Source: Thelonectria olida (Eukaryota > Ascomycota > Sordariomycetes > Hypocreales > Nectriaceae). From it: 64,000 nt of DNA. The notes below the pieces were generated by a model that was given only the letters and a program-made list of their open reading frames with translations, did not search any database and had not been told where the DNA came from. Location: the NCBI GenBank assembly GCA_020736575.1, contig JAGPYM010000021.1, positions 62,001 through 126,000 of the forward strand, read 5' to 3'. Below, one piece after another: positions 16,591 through 29,900 of this stretch (position 1 is the first letter of the stretch; the number at the start of each line of letters is the position of its first letter). The position numbers and the translations under genes were made by a program.

Positions 16591-16799
16591 CTCATACCGA
16601 TCAATACCCTCCTCCCGTGCCTCCGCAGCATGTCAACTTGCATCCATTCCGTCGCAGCCTTTCTCACTTCCACGAGACCTCGACCTCGAACTCGTCGTGC
16701 CTGAGCTCTCTGAGCTGAAATCCCGGTCCCGAAGAAGTCATTTCTTCTTTGGCGTCAAAGTCCAAGCGACCGCGCTCGTCTTGGCCGGACCTGAACGCG

Positions 16800-19478
16800 A
16801 TGGACGAAGATAATACCGGCAACACTCCTATCACGATTCCAAGTCAGCAACCCAGCGCTGGAAACACTCCCCAGGGAGCCGCGACGCTCCAGTCTGGAGC
16901 TTCGGGATCCCAATCGCAGAGCCATCAGACCCCCAACTCAGTCCAGTCCAACACGCCGTCGACGGCATCCGGGTCCGCTAACCCCCAACATTCGAAGCGA
17001 CGACGTGGTCTCGGTGTCGTAACACCAAATGCATGCACCGAGTGTCGGAAGAAGCGCGCAAAGGTACGTGGGTAATGTGCTTGTGACATGTCAAATACTG
17101 GTTTCACCCGAACCGCCTTGCTGACAAACTCTCCCGCTCTCATAGTGTGACGGTAACAAGCCGTGTGGACGCTGCAAATCCCAAAAAGATGTCGAATGTG
17201 TTTACGAAATCCCCGTGCGTCAGTCAAAAGAGAATCTTCGAACCGAAATCGAAAGTCTTCGCAAACACCAACGATCTAGCGACCAAGTCTTTGCCGCCCT
17301 CGTCCGTCCTGAGCTGTGGGAAGATGTTTTAGCACGACTCCGGGGCGGCCAGTCGATTGAGAATATTTCAGAATGGTTAGGCGGTACCCTCCCCTCCGGA
17401 GGCGGCGCTCTACCTGCTTTTGCTCGGCCTGAGCCCTCCAACATCAGTCATGTCGCCGGCTTCCCTGGCGGTGGTCTGGGGTCACTTGCTGCGATGAGCA
17501 TCGGTGTCAACCCCGTTCCCCCACAACAGGCTGGTGTGAGAACCGAAATGGGGCAAAATAGTCCATGGCACTTCTCATCTCAGAGTCAGGCCGGGTCGAC
17601 GCGGAGCAGCTCTCACCCAGACGTCATGAGCTGGACTGCCGACATTCGAGGACCTGCCGGATCTCAAGTGGGAACGTGGTCCGACGACATGCTTTCGGAT
17701 CAAATATCCAACGGTATACCACGCTATCGGGGCCTTGAACAAGTACTTTCACCCTTGGATGAGCCAGAGATGAGAACCCAGACCACCTCCTGGACAAATA
17801 TCACCAGCGATATCAACTTGGTACAGCATCTGCTGGCCCTCTATTTTTGCTGGGAGTATCCCACGTTTGCTTCCTTAAGTAAAGAACAATTCCTACGAGA
17901 TTTTCAGGATGGTCGGCATCGATACTGCTCACCCATACTGATCAACGCCCTTCTTGCTCTGGGTTGTCGATTTTCAACACAGCCCATGACGCGAGCAAAC
18001 CCCAACGATCCATACTCTTCTGGTGATCATTTCTTCAAGGAGTCACAAAGGCTCTTCTATCAGGAGACAGATCACCACACCTTGACCACGATTCAGGCAC
18101 TTGGAATCATGTCCATCCGAGAAGCCAGCTGTGGTCGAGACTCTGAGAGCTGGTATTATGCAGGTCAGAGCATTCGATTAGCTATCGAGATGGGGCTGCA
18201 TCGTGTTCATGATGAAGGAGACGAGGACGAGCTCGCAGTACAATCTGCTACGTTTTGGGGGGCTTTCGCTCTAGATCAGTAAGTCATTCATGAAACAACA
18301 GGAAGCTACCCCTGCTAATCGTTTGCGATAGCGCGTGGTCTCTTGCCACCGGTTCATTGCCACAATGTTCCTGCTTTCCACACTTGGCACCGAAACCCGC
18401 GATAATAGGTGGCATCGAGGCGTCTCTGTGGGTGCCATATACGGATGACGGTGAGTCTTGACACGGAAACCTTCTGCCCGGCAGTTAGTGATTAATCAGG
18501 CATAGGGGCTCCCTTACAGCGTTCCTGTGAGCAACCGTCTAATGTGCGCTCAGTATACAAGTGTTTCTGCGAACTCAGTGAGCTAGTCCACCAATCACTC
18601 TATATTCTTCACTCTCCGGGACGACCCTTGACAGCCAGGGACCTCCTTGGCATCTACACGCAATACCTCAACTGGTATGATAGGATACCAGAGGTGTTAC
18701 GGCTGGGGCACAACTTTACCCCAGCCGTCCTATTTGCCCAGTAAGCTGGTTGATTCCACTTGGAAAGAACAGACAGCTAACGGCTTCAAGCATGTACTAC
18801 CACTTTGCCATTTTGCTTCTATTTCGGCCCTTGATCAAATTACGGATCCTCGGTTCCAAAGTGTCGCCACGAGATGTCTGCTCGCAAGCCGCAGACGCCA
18901 TCCAAGGATTGTTGAAATCTTATTCACGGCTCTATACGTTGCGCAGAACGCCTTCTTTCGTACCCTACTTTGTCCTAACGTCGGCCATTATGCACTTGAC
19001 GATTGGTGCCACCGCCCTCGAACGCGACAGTGACGCCACCACGGCTGAAAACATGGAGACGGCAGCCAAACTCGACCCTCATGTGAAGGATGCCATCAGT
19101 CAAGGCATAGCCGACCTGACTGAGATGGCTCCTTGTCACCACTTTGCGGAGCAGGCGCTCAACATACTGCGCTATCTTGCGCAAAAGTGGGACATCGACG
19201 TCGAAATGACCGGCGACAAACTCACACCTGAAGAGTACGACAGACTTGTGAGGCCAAGTTCGGGCAGCCTTAACTTCTTTGCCCCGAATTTGCGCGAAGA
19301 GGACATCCTCTGCAACTGGGGAACGGGTCGAAACCTAGCCGGGGGGGAGAAGCAGCCTTCCGTGGGTCGAACGGCCGAGGGGATGGAGAATCCTCTATTC
19401 TGGCCATTCCCCATGCAAGGACGGCCCATTCTCCCAAGGGGCAAAGAACTAGAGCAGGCCGGCTTCGCTCGACTATGA
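16800..19478 (+). CDS. Zn(II)2Cys6 transcription factor with fungal_trans domain
   Basis: A nuclear DNA-binding regulator of the fungal Gal4 class. Five exons, 16800-17063, 17146-18278, 18332-18450, 18500-18740 and 18791-19478, give about 814 residues. The zinc cluster has ligands C79, C82, C89, C95, C98 and C106 (CTECRKKRAK, then CDGNKPCGRC); the first intron splits it right before C89. A linker (RSSDQVFAALVRPELWEDVLARLRGGQSIENISEWLGG, here in parts) follows. The middle homology region begins at about LVQHLLALYFCWEYPTFA and includes ILINALLALGCRFS and SIREASCGRDSESWYYAGQS. HMYYHFAILLLFRP spans the last intron. The linker is familiar from NirA-like fungal regulators, but the regulated pathway cannot be told. 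The acceptor of intron 3 is ambiguous (exon 4 from 18500 or 18506; both in frame). The TTG-led extension upstream of the ATG was not used. Confidence 0.88.
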
Positions 19479-20817
19479 GCCACAACAGTGCCTATCTTTC
19501 ACGGTCATCGTGGCCAACCCCCCAGACTCTTGGTGATAGATGGCGCATATCTCAATCGAACGGTGGTAAAGGGAATATCTCCACGGCGAACGCCCATTTG
19601 GGATACCAGCAGACAGGACGGCGCCCGAGGAATTCTTTATGAGTTGTACGTGTACTGGATTGTCTCTTGCATTCGATCATTCGGCGTTCACCGACGATAC
19701 CCTGGGGATGATAAGGATGAGCGAAAGCACGAAACGACATTGGGTCCTTGGCCACGGTGCTGGCCTTCTCATGATGTTGATGGATGCGAGGATTGGTTGT
19801 ATAGGAAATAAGTTCACTTGATTGAAATCTTACGTAATTACAGTAAACGATAGTAATGTCTACACGCCCTTAGATGTCTACCTAGAACACGATATATTTG
19901 TACCTACTTGGACCGTGCATAGCTAGATATCGTGTAGTCTAAACGAGACTGCCTTTTGTCACGGTGTACAAATTTGTTCAACCAGCCGCGATCGAGGTGT
20001 CCACGACGATACTTAGGTGCCTATTACAGAATGGAGACAATGGTACATTATGTCAGGCATTAATCAGTAGTTATGTTAATCATGCATGTATATATAGATA
20101 GGTACCTTTACGATCGGTGATTTTTATTATTGTGTAAACTCTTTGGTGTATTTTGCTGCCTGGTTGCCTTGCTCTATTTCCATTGGGAGCAGTGCTTTTA
20201 TATTAGAGGCCTAGAATAAGGTTCTTTAAGCAAGGTTTACTTAATATGGATTTTCACTTAAAGGCCAATTGTGAACCCTATAGAAAAGCTTATTGTAATA
20301 GATGCAAGGCCGGGTTTTGCCTGTATCGACCTTTATTGTGTGCCAGTACCAGGCTTATTTTGACGAATAATATAGATAGGTACTTCAATTCACCATCATA
20401 ACACAACAACAAATAAATCATCGTCGCAAAGAGCAACCATATGAATCACAGTCCAACTATCTTTTCATCAGAAGTTCCAAGATGGAAACCTGTGGCGGTA
20501 TAGGGTAGCCGAGCCGAGGTTGATCGGGTCATGGAAATTAAGGTAATCGTGCCTCAGGCATGATCTCACCTCGCTGACACGCCCGAATGTGACGTGCCTC
20601 GGCATACTCCCAGTGCTGCATGTCGAGCTCCCCGAACAGGGAGCGCCAACATCGAATCGACATCCTCCCTCATCATTGTCGTCGTCGCATCGTCCCTCGC
20701 AAGCTCCGCGTCATGCCGTCGCCGAGCATCGACATCCGAAACCGCATCTAGACGACCGAAGACGCCCGCGACCGCGACCGCGCCCTCACCCCACTGCCGT
20801 TTAGGGAAGAGCACGAG
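19479..20817. other. A+T-rich spacer upstream of PEX16
   Basis: No gene is seen. The part 19800-20420 is clearly richer in A and T than the rest of the window, with many TAGATAGGTA and TATATA words, and may be a decayed repeat. A hairpin-capable inverted repeat lies at 19887-19935. From about 20580 the composition returns to C-rich, as expected of the PEX16 leader. Confidence 0.5.
19887..19935. repeat. Inverted repeat (9-base arms)
   Basis: ACACGATAT at 19887-19895 is perfectly complementary to ATATCGTGT at 19927-19935, with a 31-base loop; the next bases outward pair partly (TCTA with TAGA after a small offset). It lies about 400 bases after the Zn2Cys6 stop codon, too far for a simple 3' end hairpin. 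The role is unknown. Confidence 0.5.
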
Positions 20818-22150
20818 ATGGCTTCATCATCAACGAAAAGGCCGGCGGCGGCCACCTCTGCTTCAACGCCCAAGGCGCAATCTAAACAGAAAGCGTCGCT
20901 GGGCAGTATCCTATCGATGCCCCCACAATGGCTATCCTCATACGAAGAATTCATCACCAAGAATGCCGGCCAAGTATCGCAAATTGAGAGCGCCTTGCGA
21001 AGCTTGACATATATTATCCCGGGTGAGTCCCGTCTGCAGAATCCTACGAGACCCGGACCCGGCTCGGGCCTCTAGAACGGCCACTTTCTTGTCATGCTTT
21101 TGAAGAATTCCCTCTAATACGAGATTCCTGCATATAGGCCGCTTCCGCGACGCCGAGATCGCGTCAGAATCGATCCATTCGGGCGTCCAACTCCTCTCAC
21201 TTTACCATGATAACTTACTCCAGAAGGCGCTCTCGAGGTTGCCCATGGCATCCCTCCCCTCCGCACATGCGCGCTATACTCGCCACTGGACCCAGAAAAG
21301 CAGCGCATATCGGCGGATAGCGATGCTGCTCCAGATGGTCATCTACACCGAGATGCTGTGGGAAATGTCCGCCAAGCGCCGGGGTGGCGAACGATCAAGG
21401 TGGAAGGTGGTGGTGATTCTAGAAGCTATCAAGGCCTTTTGCCGGCTGCTCTTGATGCGCATCACTCGCTCACGACCGCTCGTCTCGCCTGTGCTTCCGG
21501 AGCGGGAACCCATCCCCGAGGACAAGTCTTTGACTGAGGAAGAAGAAGCGCTCGCATTCCGCAGTGAGAGCGAACTCATGGACGATGTCTCGGTAGATGG
21601 TTCCGCGTCGGGCTCGGGACTGAACTACGGCATGCAGACGCTGAAACCGCCGCACGAACGAGAGTGGGCCATGCCACGGACGGGCATGAGCCTGCCATCT
21701 CTTCCCGTCGCTGGAGACATCAGCTCGTATTTGCTGAGCCGCGTCCTTACAGCTGACGACATTAAGCCGGCGACAAAGCTCCTCAACCAGCTCAAGGGGA
21801 GCAGCCAAGGCGCCGAGGTGCTACACATCCTATCTCCCCTGATCTACGCCATTGCCATGGCGCGAACCAAGAACAAGAAGTCGTGGACGCCATGGTTGAT
21901 TGGGCTAGCGGTCGAGTACGCAGCCCGCCAACTGCGGGATCGCGGGCTACGAACCACGTCCTTGGAACGTGAGGAGTGGAATAAGCGCGGCTGGGCGATG
22001 GGCTGGTGGGCGATGCGGGGAGCGGCGTATGAGAACGTCACCAAGGGGGCCGTTCATGGGGTCAGCAAGCGGATGCCCGGGTTCATTGCCGGGATCCTCG
22101 AGGACTACGAGTACCTTTGGGAGAATTACTATTTCAGTACGAGTGCGTAA
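20818..22150 (+). CDS. pex16: Peroxisomal membrane protein PEX16
   Basis: Pex16 is a membrane peroxin that takes part in delivering membrane proteins to the peroxisome, with Pex3 and Pex19. Two exons, 20818-21022 and 21138-22150, give about 405 residues. Family signatures are WLSSYEEFITKNAGQVSQIESALRSLTYIIPGRFRD (over the exon junction), LLSLYHDNLLQKAL, and KVVVILEAIKAFCRLLLMRIT. The later part has LLHILSPLIYAIAM-type sequence (VLHILSPLIYAIAMART), WTPWLIGLAVEYAARQLRDRG and the C-terminal PGFIAGILEDYEYLWENYYFSTSA. A Ser/acidic insert (residues about 180-260) is poorly conserved by composition. The intron has a GTGAGT donor and ATATAG acceptor. The ATG is the first in frame and is followed at once by the family-like N-terminus. 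Confidence 0.94.
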
Positions 22151-22540
22151 CGCAAGGCAAAGCTAAGTTAAGTTAAAGGACGATGGACACACGGCCGGCA
22201 TTGGATTATATCATTCAAGGTGTTTGAAGGAGGGGGGTGCGTGTGTGTGTGTTTGGTGTTTTGAGGCCCTCTCGGCAGATGGAGACGCCGCTCAGGGGGG
22301 ACTTTGGGGAAGCTGGAAACACGGTGGAGGATCCGTCAGTTGGGTTGACGATGCGTTTTTTATTTGGGCAACACGACCGTGCGATAATGGGTTCATAAAG
22401 TGCGGGTTTATTAACATGTACAAACAATCAATCGAGGACGGGGTGGGTGTGTTGAAAGATCAAACAACTATTGCCAGTTTATGGACCGGAGGCGCGGCTG
22501 CGGGACCAGGAACAGTTCCAGGAACGAGGTTACAAACCAA

Positions 22541-22566
22541 ACAATCAATCAATCAATCAATCAATA
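22541..22566. repeat. (CAAT)n microsatellite
   Basis: About six tandem copies of the 4-base unit CAAT, reading CAATCAATCAAT and onward without error, in the gene desert. Confidence 0.85.
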
Positions 22567-25165
22567 AACTTTCTTTGTCAAACAAAGCCAGGCAAAGGGG
22601 ACGCTAGATGTTGTGGCAGTGCTCGGCCGAGAATCTTCGGGATCGCGAAGTGGTCAAGGAGGTGGAAGAGGGAGCGATGAGCGGTTCGGTGCGCGGGATG
22701 ATGGATGGGGAGGTTGGGAGGGCGTGTGCGAAGTACCAAGTATCTATCTTCTTGAATCAAGGCTGCGATGAACAAGTGAAGGGTCCCCCAGAAGAAGTTT
22801 GCTCTTTGGGGTTTGAACCAAAGACAAACTAACAAACAAGCTGGAACGAATACTGGGAACATGCAGCAGTTGATCAAGGACCCTTGAAGGTGTGCGACTC
22901 CTGGACAGGGGCTCGAAAAGCGACGGAGGTTTGACATTCAGCACAGAGCAACAAGGTGCGCTGCTATGCGACTTGAGGGAAGTTGGAGGATGATCGAGTG
23001 GGCTGTTGCGGGTGTTTTGTGTGCGACAGCGCAGCTAGTTGAAGAGGTTGATGAGCGACTCGATGGTGGTTGTTACTTGGGCCTGAACGAGGTCCTCGAG
23101 GGAGCATGGATGGAGATGTCCTCCTCCACTCATTCCCTAGATAGGGAGGTAGGTAGACATGATTATCTAACGGATTGTTTGCTTCTAGACTACTTCTCTT
23201 CAAAAGTGCCGGCCCGGGTGATCCCTTCCAGTTCTCTCGCGTCAGTTACTCGATCAAATCGATCTTGACGAGAAATAAATGCAAATACGTACTGTTCAAT
23301 GAACGGCCCCCAATGTCTCAGATGGTTGAGCCAACTACGTAGGTGCTAGCAATGGCGCTATGGTTGTCCCATCAGCCCGGCATGTGCCGTCCCTGTCCTT
23401 TTTCACGATGCAGTCATCACGGGAGGGGTTGAGTTTTATTAATTGCGATAGGGCTATGAAACAAATCCAAACCTTGAGGCTTTCAGCTTGTTGGACCGAA
23501 CACGAGGAGACACGCGCGCACAAGAATGGTGAAACGCTCGGACGTGTGTGCCTCGACGACGAAGGCGACGACGATGGCCGAGGAGTGGGATGATCATGAT
23601 GAAGGGGTAGCTGGAGAGAGATTTGTTGGGCTGGAGGCGGAGGAGAAGAGCTGACAAAGATGTGAAAGTAAGTGCCTGCATAACTAGGTAGCTAAGGTGC
23701 TTCTTAGTATGTACAGCAGTTAACTGCTTCATCAACTGACTAGCAAGCAAATGCCGCTCGGAAAAAGAAAGAAACTGCTTGTCAACGAGCAAGACGGGAA
23801 TAGCAGCGATATTTGCTTTTGCTGTTTCTTGTTCCATTCTATGCCCCTCGCAACCTTATCAGCTTGTCAGTGTCGGGAACAAAACGCATCCGAGTCTTTT
23901 GACACATTACGTCGACCCAGGGTCTATATCAGCTGCGTGTTAATGCCTTGAGCAGCAGGGTTTTGTACGGAGCATGCATATCAACATCAAAGGTGAACGG
24001 CGGCATTGGCACAACATCACCATACTGACACGTTTAGTACATATTTTATGTTTTGTACAGACATGTGAACGTATAAATCGACTTCATTTCCCCTTCTTCG
24101 GGCACCATGCCGCAAATAGAAACTCCCTCGCCATTGCCCATTGCCGTCGCCGTTGCCATTGCCACTGGAACTGGAACCCTTTCGGCCTGCTAAGGGCAAA
24201 TGCCCCCGTCCGTGTGTTTGTGGCTCATCAGGCTCTCGGGCTCGTCAGTGCACGCACGGCTTTTTGTCTTGCTTGGCTTGTGGGACGCCGAACCACGCGC
24301 TGCTCTCTTTTTCTTATCATCATGGGGTGTTCATCAATCAACCGATGGAGTTTTTCTTCCCCCTTGGTTAGCACGGGAGGGGGCCCTGCAGACGCACTGC
24401 AGAGCTCTTCAGGAACCCGAATGGTTGGTTTATCCGGCCGCGTGGGAAGAGAGAAGAAGACGACTTGTTGATGTGAGACACTTGCTTGCTTTGGGAGCCG
24501 TGTCTTGAGTTGACTGACCCCTGGATCCATCTGTCAAAATCGAGCCAAGACCCGACAAGACGAGACGGTGAGTGAATGACAGCCCAAGAGGGAGGTGTCA
24601 TGGCGCATTACACATCGTCACGATCCCATCATTCGGGGCGACTAGAGGGAATCGTAGAGTTTCTCCGTCTTCGCAGATCAACATCGAACGGTACTGGCCA
24701 ATGTTCCCGGTCCCGAGCATACGGAAGGCGGCGAAAACATTATTGATTAGTTCAGACACAACAACAAAAGGACATTGACGAATGGGATTGAAGCTATCCG
24801 AATATGTTAATCAATAAAAGGGGGGTGTGAGCCTAAACCCTGAAGAGGTAAACGACAATGGACAATGAGGACCATGGGAGACATTTCCATTGTTCATATG
24901 GAATTAGTAGACATGCACAGTATGTAATTGTCTCACGGGAATTAAAAACAAGAAGAGGCTTGCGCGACCTGCAAGGCAAAAGGAAGGGGGATCATAGGGA
25001 ACAACAGCATGGGGAAACTCGTAGCAGGCAAACCAGGCAACGCAGAAGAAGGAAAAACACGAAATGCCAATTTCGCAAGGACCGCAGCCAAGAGGTGACG
25101 ATCCTTGGGGGGAGCAAATGGGATGTGCGCCAGGATCAGGGATGATGCGGGCCGAGTTGAAGACA

Positions 25166-25190
25166 GAATGAATGAATGAATGAATGAATA
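25166..25190. repeat. (GAAT)n microsatellite
   Basis: About six tandem copies of the 4-base unit GAAT (or ATGA), followed by one irregular ATGAATA. It lies in the gene desert. Confidence 0.85.
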
Positions 25191-25420
25191 TGAATAAGAG
25201 TCTGGAACCTTGCGCACTTTGTACAGTAGGTAATCTACGAACAAGACTAGTTATCCCGCTTTGATCCCATCGAGGTCAGCTGGGTTGAAATGGATCGATG
25301 GATAGGCGGGCAGGTTCTAGATTTTGGGCATCCCTACCCCCAGTGACAGTTGACCAAGCCATCCAAATGAAGAGAGTCATGGGACAAACGAGATGCCGAT
25401 GCAACGTCCTGACCGATATG

Positions 25421-25457
25421 TGCGAGTGTGTGTGTCTGTGTGTGTGTGTGCGTGTCC
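25421..25457. repeat. (GT)n microsatellite, interrupted
   Basis: Alternating GT over about 37 bases with single interruptions (GTGCGAGTGTGTGTGTCTG and onward). Such purine-pyrimidine alternation is able to adopt left-handed DNA, though nothing shows that it does so here. Confidence 0.75.
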
Positions 25458-26253
25458 AGCCGTTGAGACTTCCCCCCCGTTGGCTGCATCATGCACATGT
25501 ATGTACGAAGCAAGAAGCAAATAAACAGAGGCGGCAATCAATGGGCGAGCTTCGACTCGGGCCATGGCTGCATCTCTCTCTGCCTCACTCACATGTTGGG
25601 CGAAAGTCTTATTAATGATATGGAGTTACGGTATCATCCAAGGTAACACTGTGTTGGTCGTTCGTTGCGCCGGGGCAAGCAGCCGAAAAGGATCCCGACG
25701 ACGATGATTGTCTGGGTCGGCGATGGGGGGAATCATAACTGGGGGGAGCAGATCGTTCGTGGATGGTGATGATGATGAATGATGGCATCAGCAGCCGCGG
25801 GCCGACACTTGACGCCCCTTGGAGGCTTGTCAACTCGCTCCCCCGGAATGGGTTCCTGTTCCTGAGTGGCAGCAGCCAAAGCGAAGCAAAGTCTGGGACC
25901 GCTAGGATCGAGCGTCTAAGACCAACAGAGTCAAGTGTGCTCTGTGCCGGGTTGGCCTTGGGCCCCCAACGACCTGGGAGAGACGGCTCAGAGGGACTAC
26001 TGTAGGCTAGGCTAGCGGACGGAGAAAAGGCTGCTTGACTTGAGAGGGAATTGATGCTGGGAATGGAGTACAGCGCCTATGACGATGCTGGTCGACGAGA
26101 GAGACGAGAGGAGAGAGCCAGGAGAGGGGCCGTGGGTGGGGAATATGCCTCTGCAGAGAGGAGGAGAGTGAGAAGTGAGACCAGGTAGAGGGAACAGCCA
26201 AACAGATGTGAGAAGATTTGATTGCATGGGGGATGCATGCAGATGTCGACAAC

Positions 26254-26300
26254 GCAGCAGCAGCAGCAGCAGCAGATGGATGGATGGACGGACGGATGGC
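26254..26300. repeat. (CAG)n followed by (ATGG)n microsatellites
   Basis: Seven tandem CAG triplets (starting GCAGCAGCAG) are followed directly by GATGGATGGATGG and GACGGACGGATGG units. No convincing coding frame contains it, so it is called a non-coding compound microsatellite. Confidence 0.8.
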
Positions 26301-26904
26301 CACGCAGTCGGTCAGAGATAAGATGCAGCATGATGGAATGGCTGACAGTGAGACAGACAGACATTAGTTAGCATCTTACGCACATCCATCACAACACCAC
26401 CAACCTTCTGTCACGAGTGAGTGAGACAAGACGTGCTCTTGGAGGAGGAACTTGGGTTCTCTCCCCTTTAGCCTTGTTCGCTCTAGAAGAAAAAGGATCC
26501 AGGCCCCATCTGAGGGTAGCCAGGGGTAAACTCAAGAAATCATAAAAAAGAAAAAAAGAGGAAAAAAGAGGGGACAATCTAGGAACACACGCTCCTCTGT
26601 GAGCCTGTGCCGCTCGCGTCTCTCTCTCTCTCGCAAGCAACGCCGGCAGACGTCTGTGTCTCCTTGGGACCGCTGCGAGTGCATGGATGGTTTGTGTTCC
26701 CTTGCCTTGCCCTTTTGCCTTACCCATGATCCCCTTAGCACCGTGGAAATTTAGACGGCCGGCTCGTCATTGGCCTGTTAAGCGGGGAAAAGAAAAAAGA
26801 GAGGCCGTTATGCCAGGCCAGGACAAGGGGGGGCCCCAAAGGCCAGGGGAGGGGAGGCTGCCGTTGCTCCCAAAGTCAAAGACACTCATCACTCACTCGT
26901 TCAC

Positions 26905-26945
26905 TCAGACAGACAGACAGACACACACAAAGACACAGAGACAAA
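26905..26945. repeat. (CAGA)n / (CA)n microsatellite
   Basis: CAGACAGACAGACAGAC is followed by ACACACAAAGACACAGAGAC. It is a simple repeat in the gene desert. Confidence 0.7.
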
Positions 26946-29900
26946 ATCATAAGATGACGGGTCAAGATTTAGTGCCACATGCAACCCCCGTCGTCGGGAC
27001 ATGACAAGGCTGTCATTGGCGGGAAACTGACGGCCGGCTGTCTGGGCGAGCCTTTGTCCGGGCGCCGCGCGCCGAGCGTTTCGAAACGGGGGCCAGCAGA
27101 GCAGGTCGGTCCCGTCAGCCCTTTCCCCCCCTTCCTCACTGTGAGCGAGTGAGGGCATCGGGAGAGAACAAAAAGGTGTGGTGGGGGAACATCTCCAGGT
27201 GGCACCATGTTGAAGGTGTTTCAGGTACGCCTGTTCCTGTTGCAACGGATACATACTGGACAGCTTGGGTTGGTAAGACAGCTAGAGGTTACTTGTTGGC
27301 AGAAGACCAACATTGTGGTGCATGAGGTGCTCCGTACACCAAAAAAAAAAGACGAAGAGGCTGGCTGGATGTTTGTTGCATCATTCTTTGGGGAGGGGTG
27401 TCAAGGTTGCGTTATTAGCCCATTTACAGCATGACGATGACGGAAGAATTTATTCTAAAAAGAAAATGGGACGCAACAAGCACTGGGGTCTGGGAGAGAC
27501 ACACAGAGAAGAGAGCGCGCGCAGTCATTTACTGAGAGAGCCAGAGGCTGCTGTATGCGATTCATCCATACACGCCCCCCCTTTTTTCCCCTGCCCTTCA
27601 TCACGGAGAGGGGAGAGAACTCATCTGGTTTCTTCCGTTTTGCTTGCTTTCCCGCGTCCAAGTTTAGAGACGGGAGGGAGGGACAGCAGCCTGACAGGAC
27701 AGGATAGGAGGACAGGATGTCATCGACGGATGCTGTTACCGGACAGACAGGCCCCTCGGAGGATATTTAAGAGAAATGAAGACAGCAATAAAACCCTCGG
27801 CGATATAGGTATAGAAACAGAATAGAAACAAAAGAAGCGTCACAGAACATGGTGCCTCGTTTATTAGCTATACGTGGGCGCGGCATTACTTGCGGTATTC
27901 GGCAGAAGACGAGGAAGACAATAACGAGAGCATTGTTCGATTCATCATAAAGACGGACAAGAAACGGTTTGAAAGAGACAAAGCGAGGCAAACGAAGCCC
28001 ACTTACGGACCAGACCGACAGGGCCTTTCCCTCGAACGTACCTACATACAAGAAGAGGAGCCCACTACTCGCAAGCCATGGAGCCATGGGGTTCGGAGAC
28101 AAACCAAAGCCAAGGTAAAGGTGCAGTAGAGTGCGTTTACTTGACCCCTGTCCGGCTGGAAAAACCTGTGCGAAATGCCCGTCTGATCGAGCTGGCTTCC
28201 GTTCGGTTCACTATTCACGATGGAGGAATCCACACGGGAAGAATGGCATCATTCGTGTCTCTCTAGTTAACTTGCTTAGGCGCTCTGTGTGCAGTAGCTT
28301 TCCCTCAAGCCATCATCAATCGTCAATGTCCTCTCTTCCTGGTTTCCCCTTTGCCCAATCGTGCCTCTTTGGGCATTGCACATGTCTCTTCATCCCCGTC
28401 CGGCCCCATCCACGATGCTGCCTCCTCAACTCCAGGGATCCAGATCCACACGCCTCTGGGCCATGGATCCCACGCCGAGCATGGATGATGTGAGAGGGGA
28501 CTCTGCGTCTAGGCTGTAGAGGGGATCCCGGATCCACTGGCTGGGCGATCCGCCCACGAAAGTCAAAGAAGCCAGAGAAGAGAGGAAGAGAGTGATACCC
28601 AATCAACATCGACACGGACACGGACATTCATGTGCATTTCACAAGAGATAGATGCGCGCGGGAGCGAGTCATCAATGAAGGGCAAGAGACCCGCGCGTAG
28701 AGACTCCGGGCTTCTGACTGATTTCTAAGGGGGTTCGCTGATCAATTAATGATGAGAGCTGTTCCCCTTCATTGTGTCGGTAGTCACCACGTAGAGACCT
28801 GTAAACATCAATCAAGATCAATGGAACCTCCTCAACACAAAATAGGTTCAGCTAACGTCCCGAGAGAAAGGAACCATGATTCAATCATCGTCATAACATC
28901 CACAACACCATCACTCAAAACGACACGCAACACCAGAAAAAAAACCTCCGGCCCGCCGCCCAGACAGAGACTGTGTCACTCAGCACCGAGAAAATGGGAA
29001 AACGCGGCACCACCCGCCCCGTTCGACTTTTAGTGTCTCTCGCCCGTGGGTCGCCGCCTCTTTTTCTTGGTGGTTGCTCAGCTGGAATGGTTGAACGGGG
29101 GACTAATAATGGCTGTTGTGCTATCGTGTTCCTGATTCGGATGGATACTGTGAGATCATCGTGACTGACCCGTCCACCACTCATTTGGCGACGAGAGTTT
29201 TTGGTTGCTGCTGGTGGCACGAACCGCGAAGTTGAGGCGTCACGACATAACGGACCGCTCAGGCACACCCGTCTCGTCCCTCCCCTCCCAATCCTCCTGC
29301 CTTCTTCCCGTGTCCATATTTGGATACACGATAATGCGGTCCAGTATAAAATAATAGTATCCCGTCGCACAAGTCGAGTCTTGCTAGTCCTGGGGAATGG
29401 CGGTGGTGGGCCGTGCAGCTCAAACGCCGACCGAGGGAGAATACGTATTGCATGCATGCATTGTAAGCCCGCTTCTGATGCTGCGTACACTTGTTCGCGC
29501 GTATCATGATTGACCAACTTGTGCGTCTGTGTTTGGTGGGCAAAGCGCGGATATCTCGACTGCTGGCCAGGGGATCCCTCGATTCCTTCATTACAGCATG
29601 TCCACTGAGTGCCTGGGCCAGTGCTGCGAAAGAGAAGAGCCCATCCAAAAGCCCGAGCCCCGAGCCTGAGCCTCTTGTTTCCAGGTTCCCTTCGTGCCTC
29701 CCCCCCTGCCCCAGAGCCCAGTCCCCTCTCCACGCCTCCTCCCCTTTTCACCCCCCTCCTTCAAACCAAACAAATCTAATTATAATCGGAGGTTTTTTTT
29801 TTGCTCCCACTGTACGCTCTTGCGTGACGGGACACACCTGGGATAGCTGCATGAAGAGGGGATCGTCCAAGACACACGAGCTCCCGAGAGAGAAAAAAAA

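Larger units (their letters stand above)
14197..16799. other. Spacer and leader upstream of Zn2Cys6 gene
   Basis: No gene is seen in these 2.6 kb. The first part is the 3' region of the BRL1-like gene. At 14742-14875 there is an unusual stretch rich in CCTAAC/AACCC words. Two copies of TACTTCGTA/TACGAAGTA lie at 14571-14579 and 15679-15687, the second running into a TACCTAGGTAGGTA block. From about 15900 the plus strand becomes C/T-rich, as expected of the 5' leader of the transcription factor that follows. An imperfect AGCTCC repeat sits at about 16495-16590. Confidence 0.5.

Noticed and set aside
26254..26300. CAG repeat as part of a polyglutamine gene
   Set aside because: No supported coding frame or splice context contains it; surrounding sequence is microsatellite-rich spacer.
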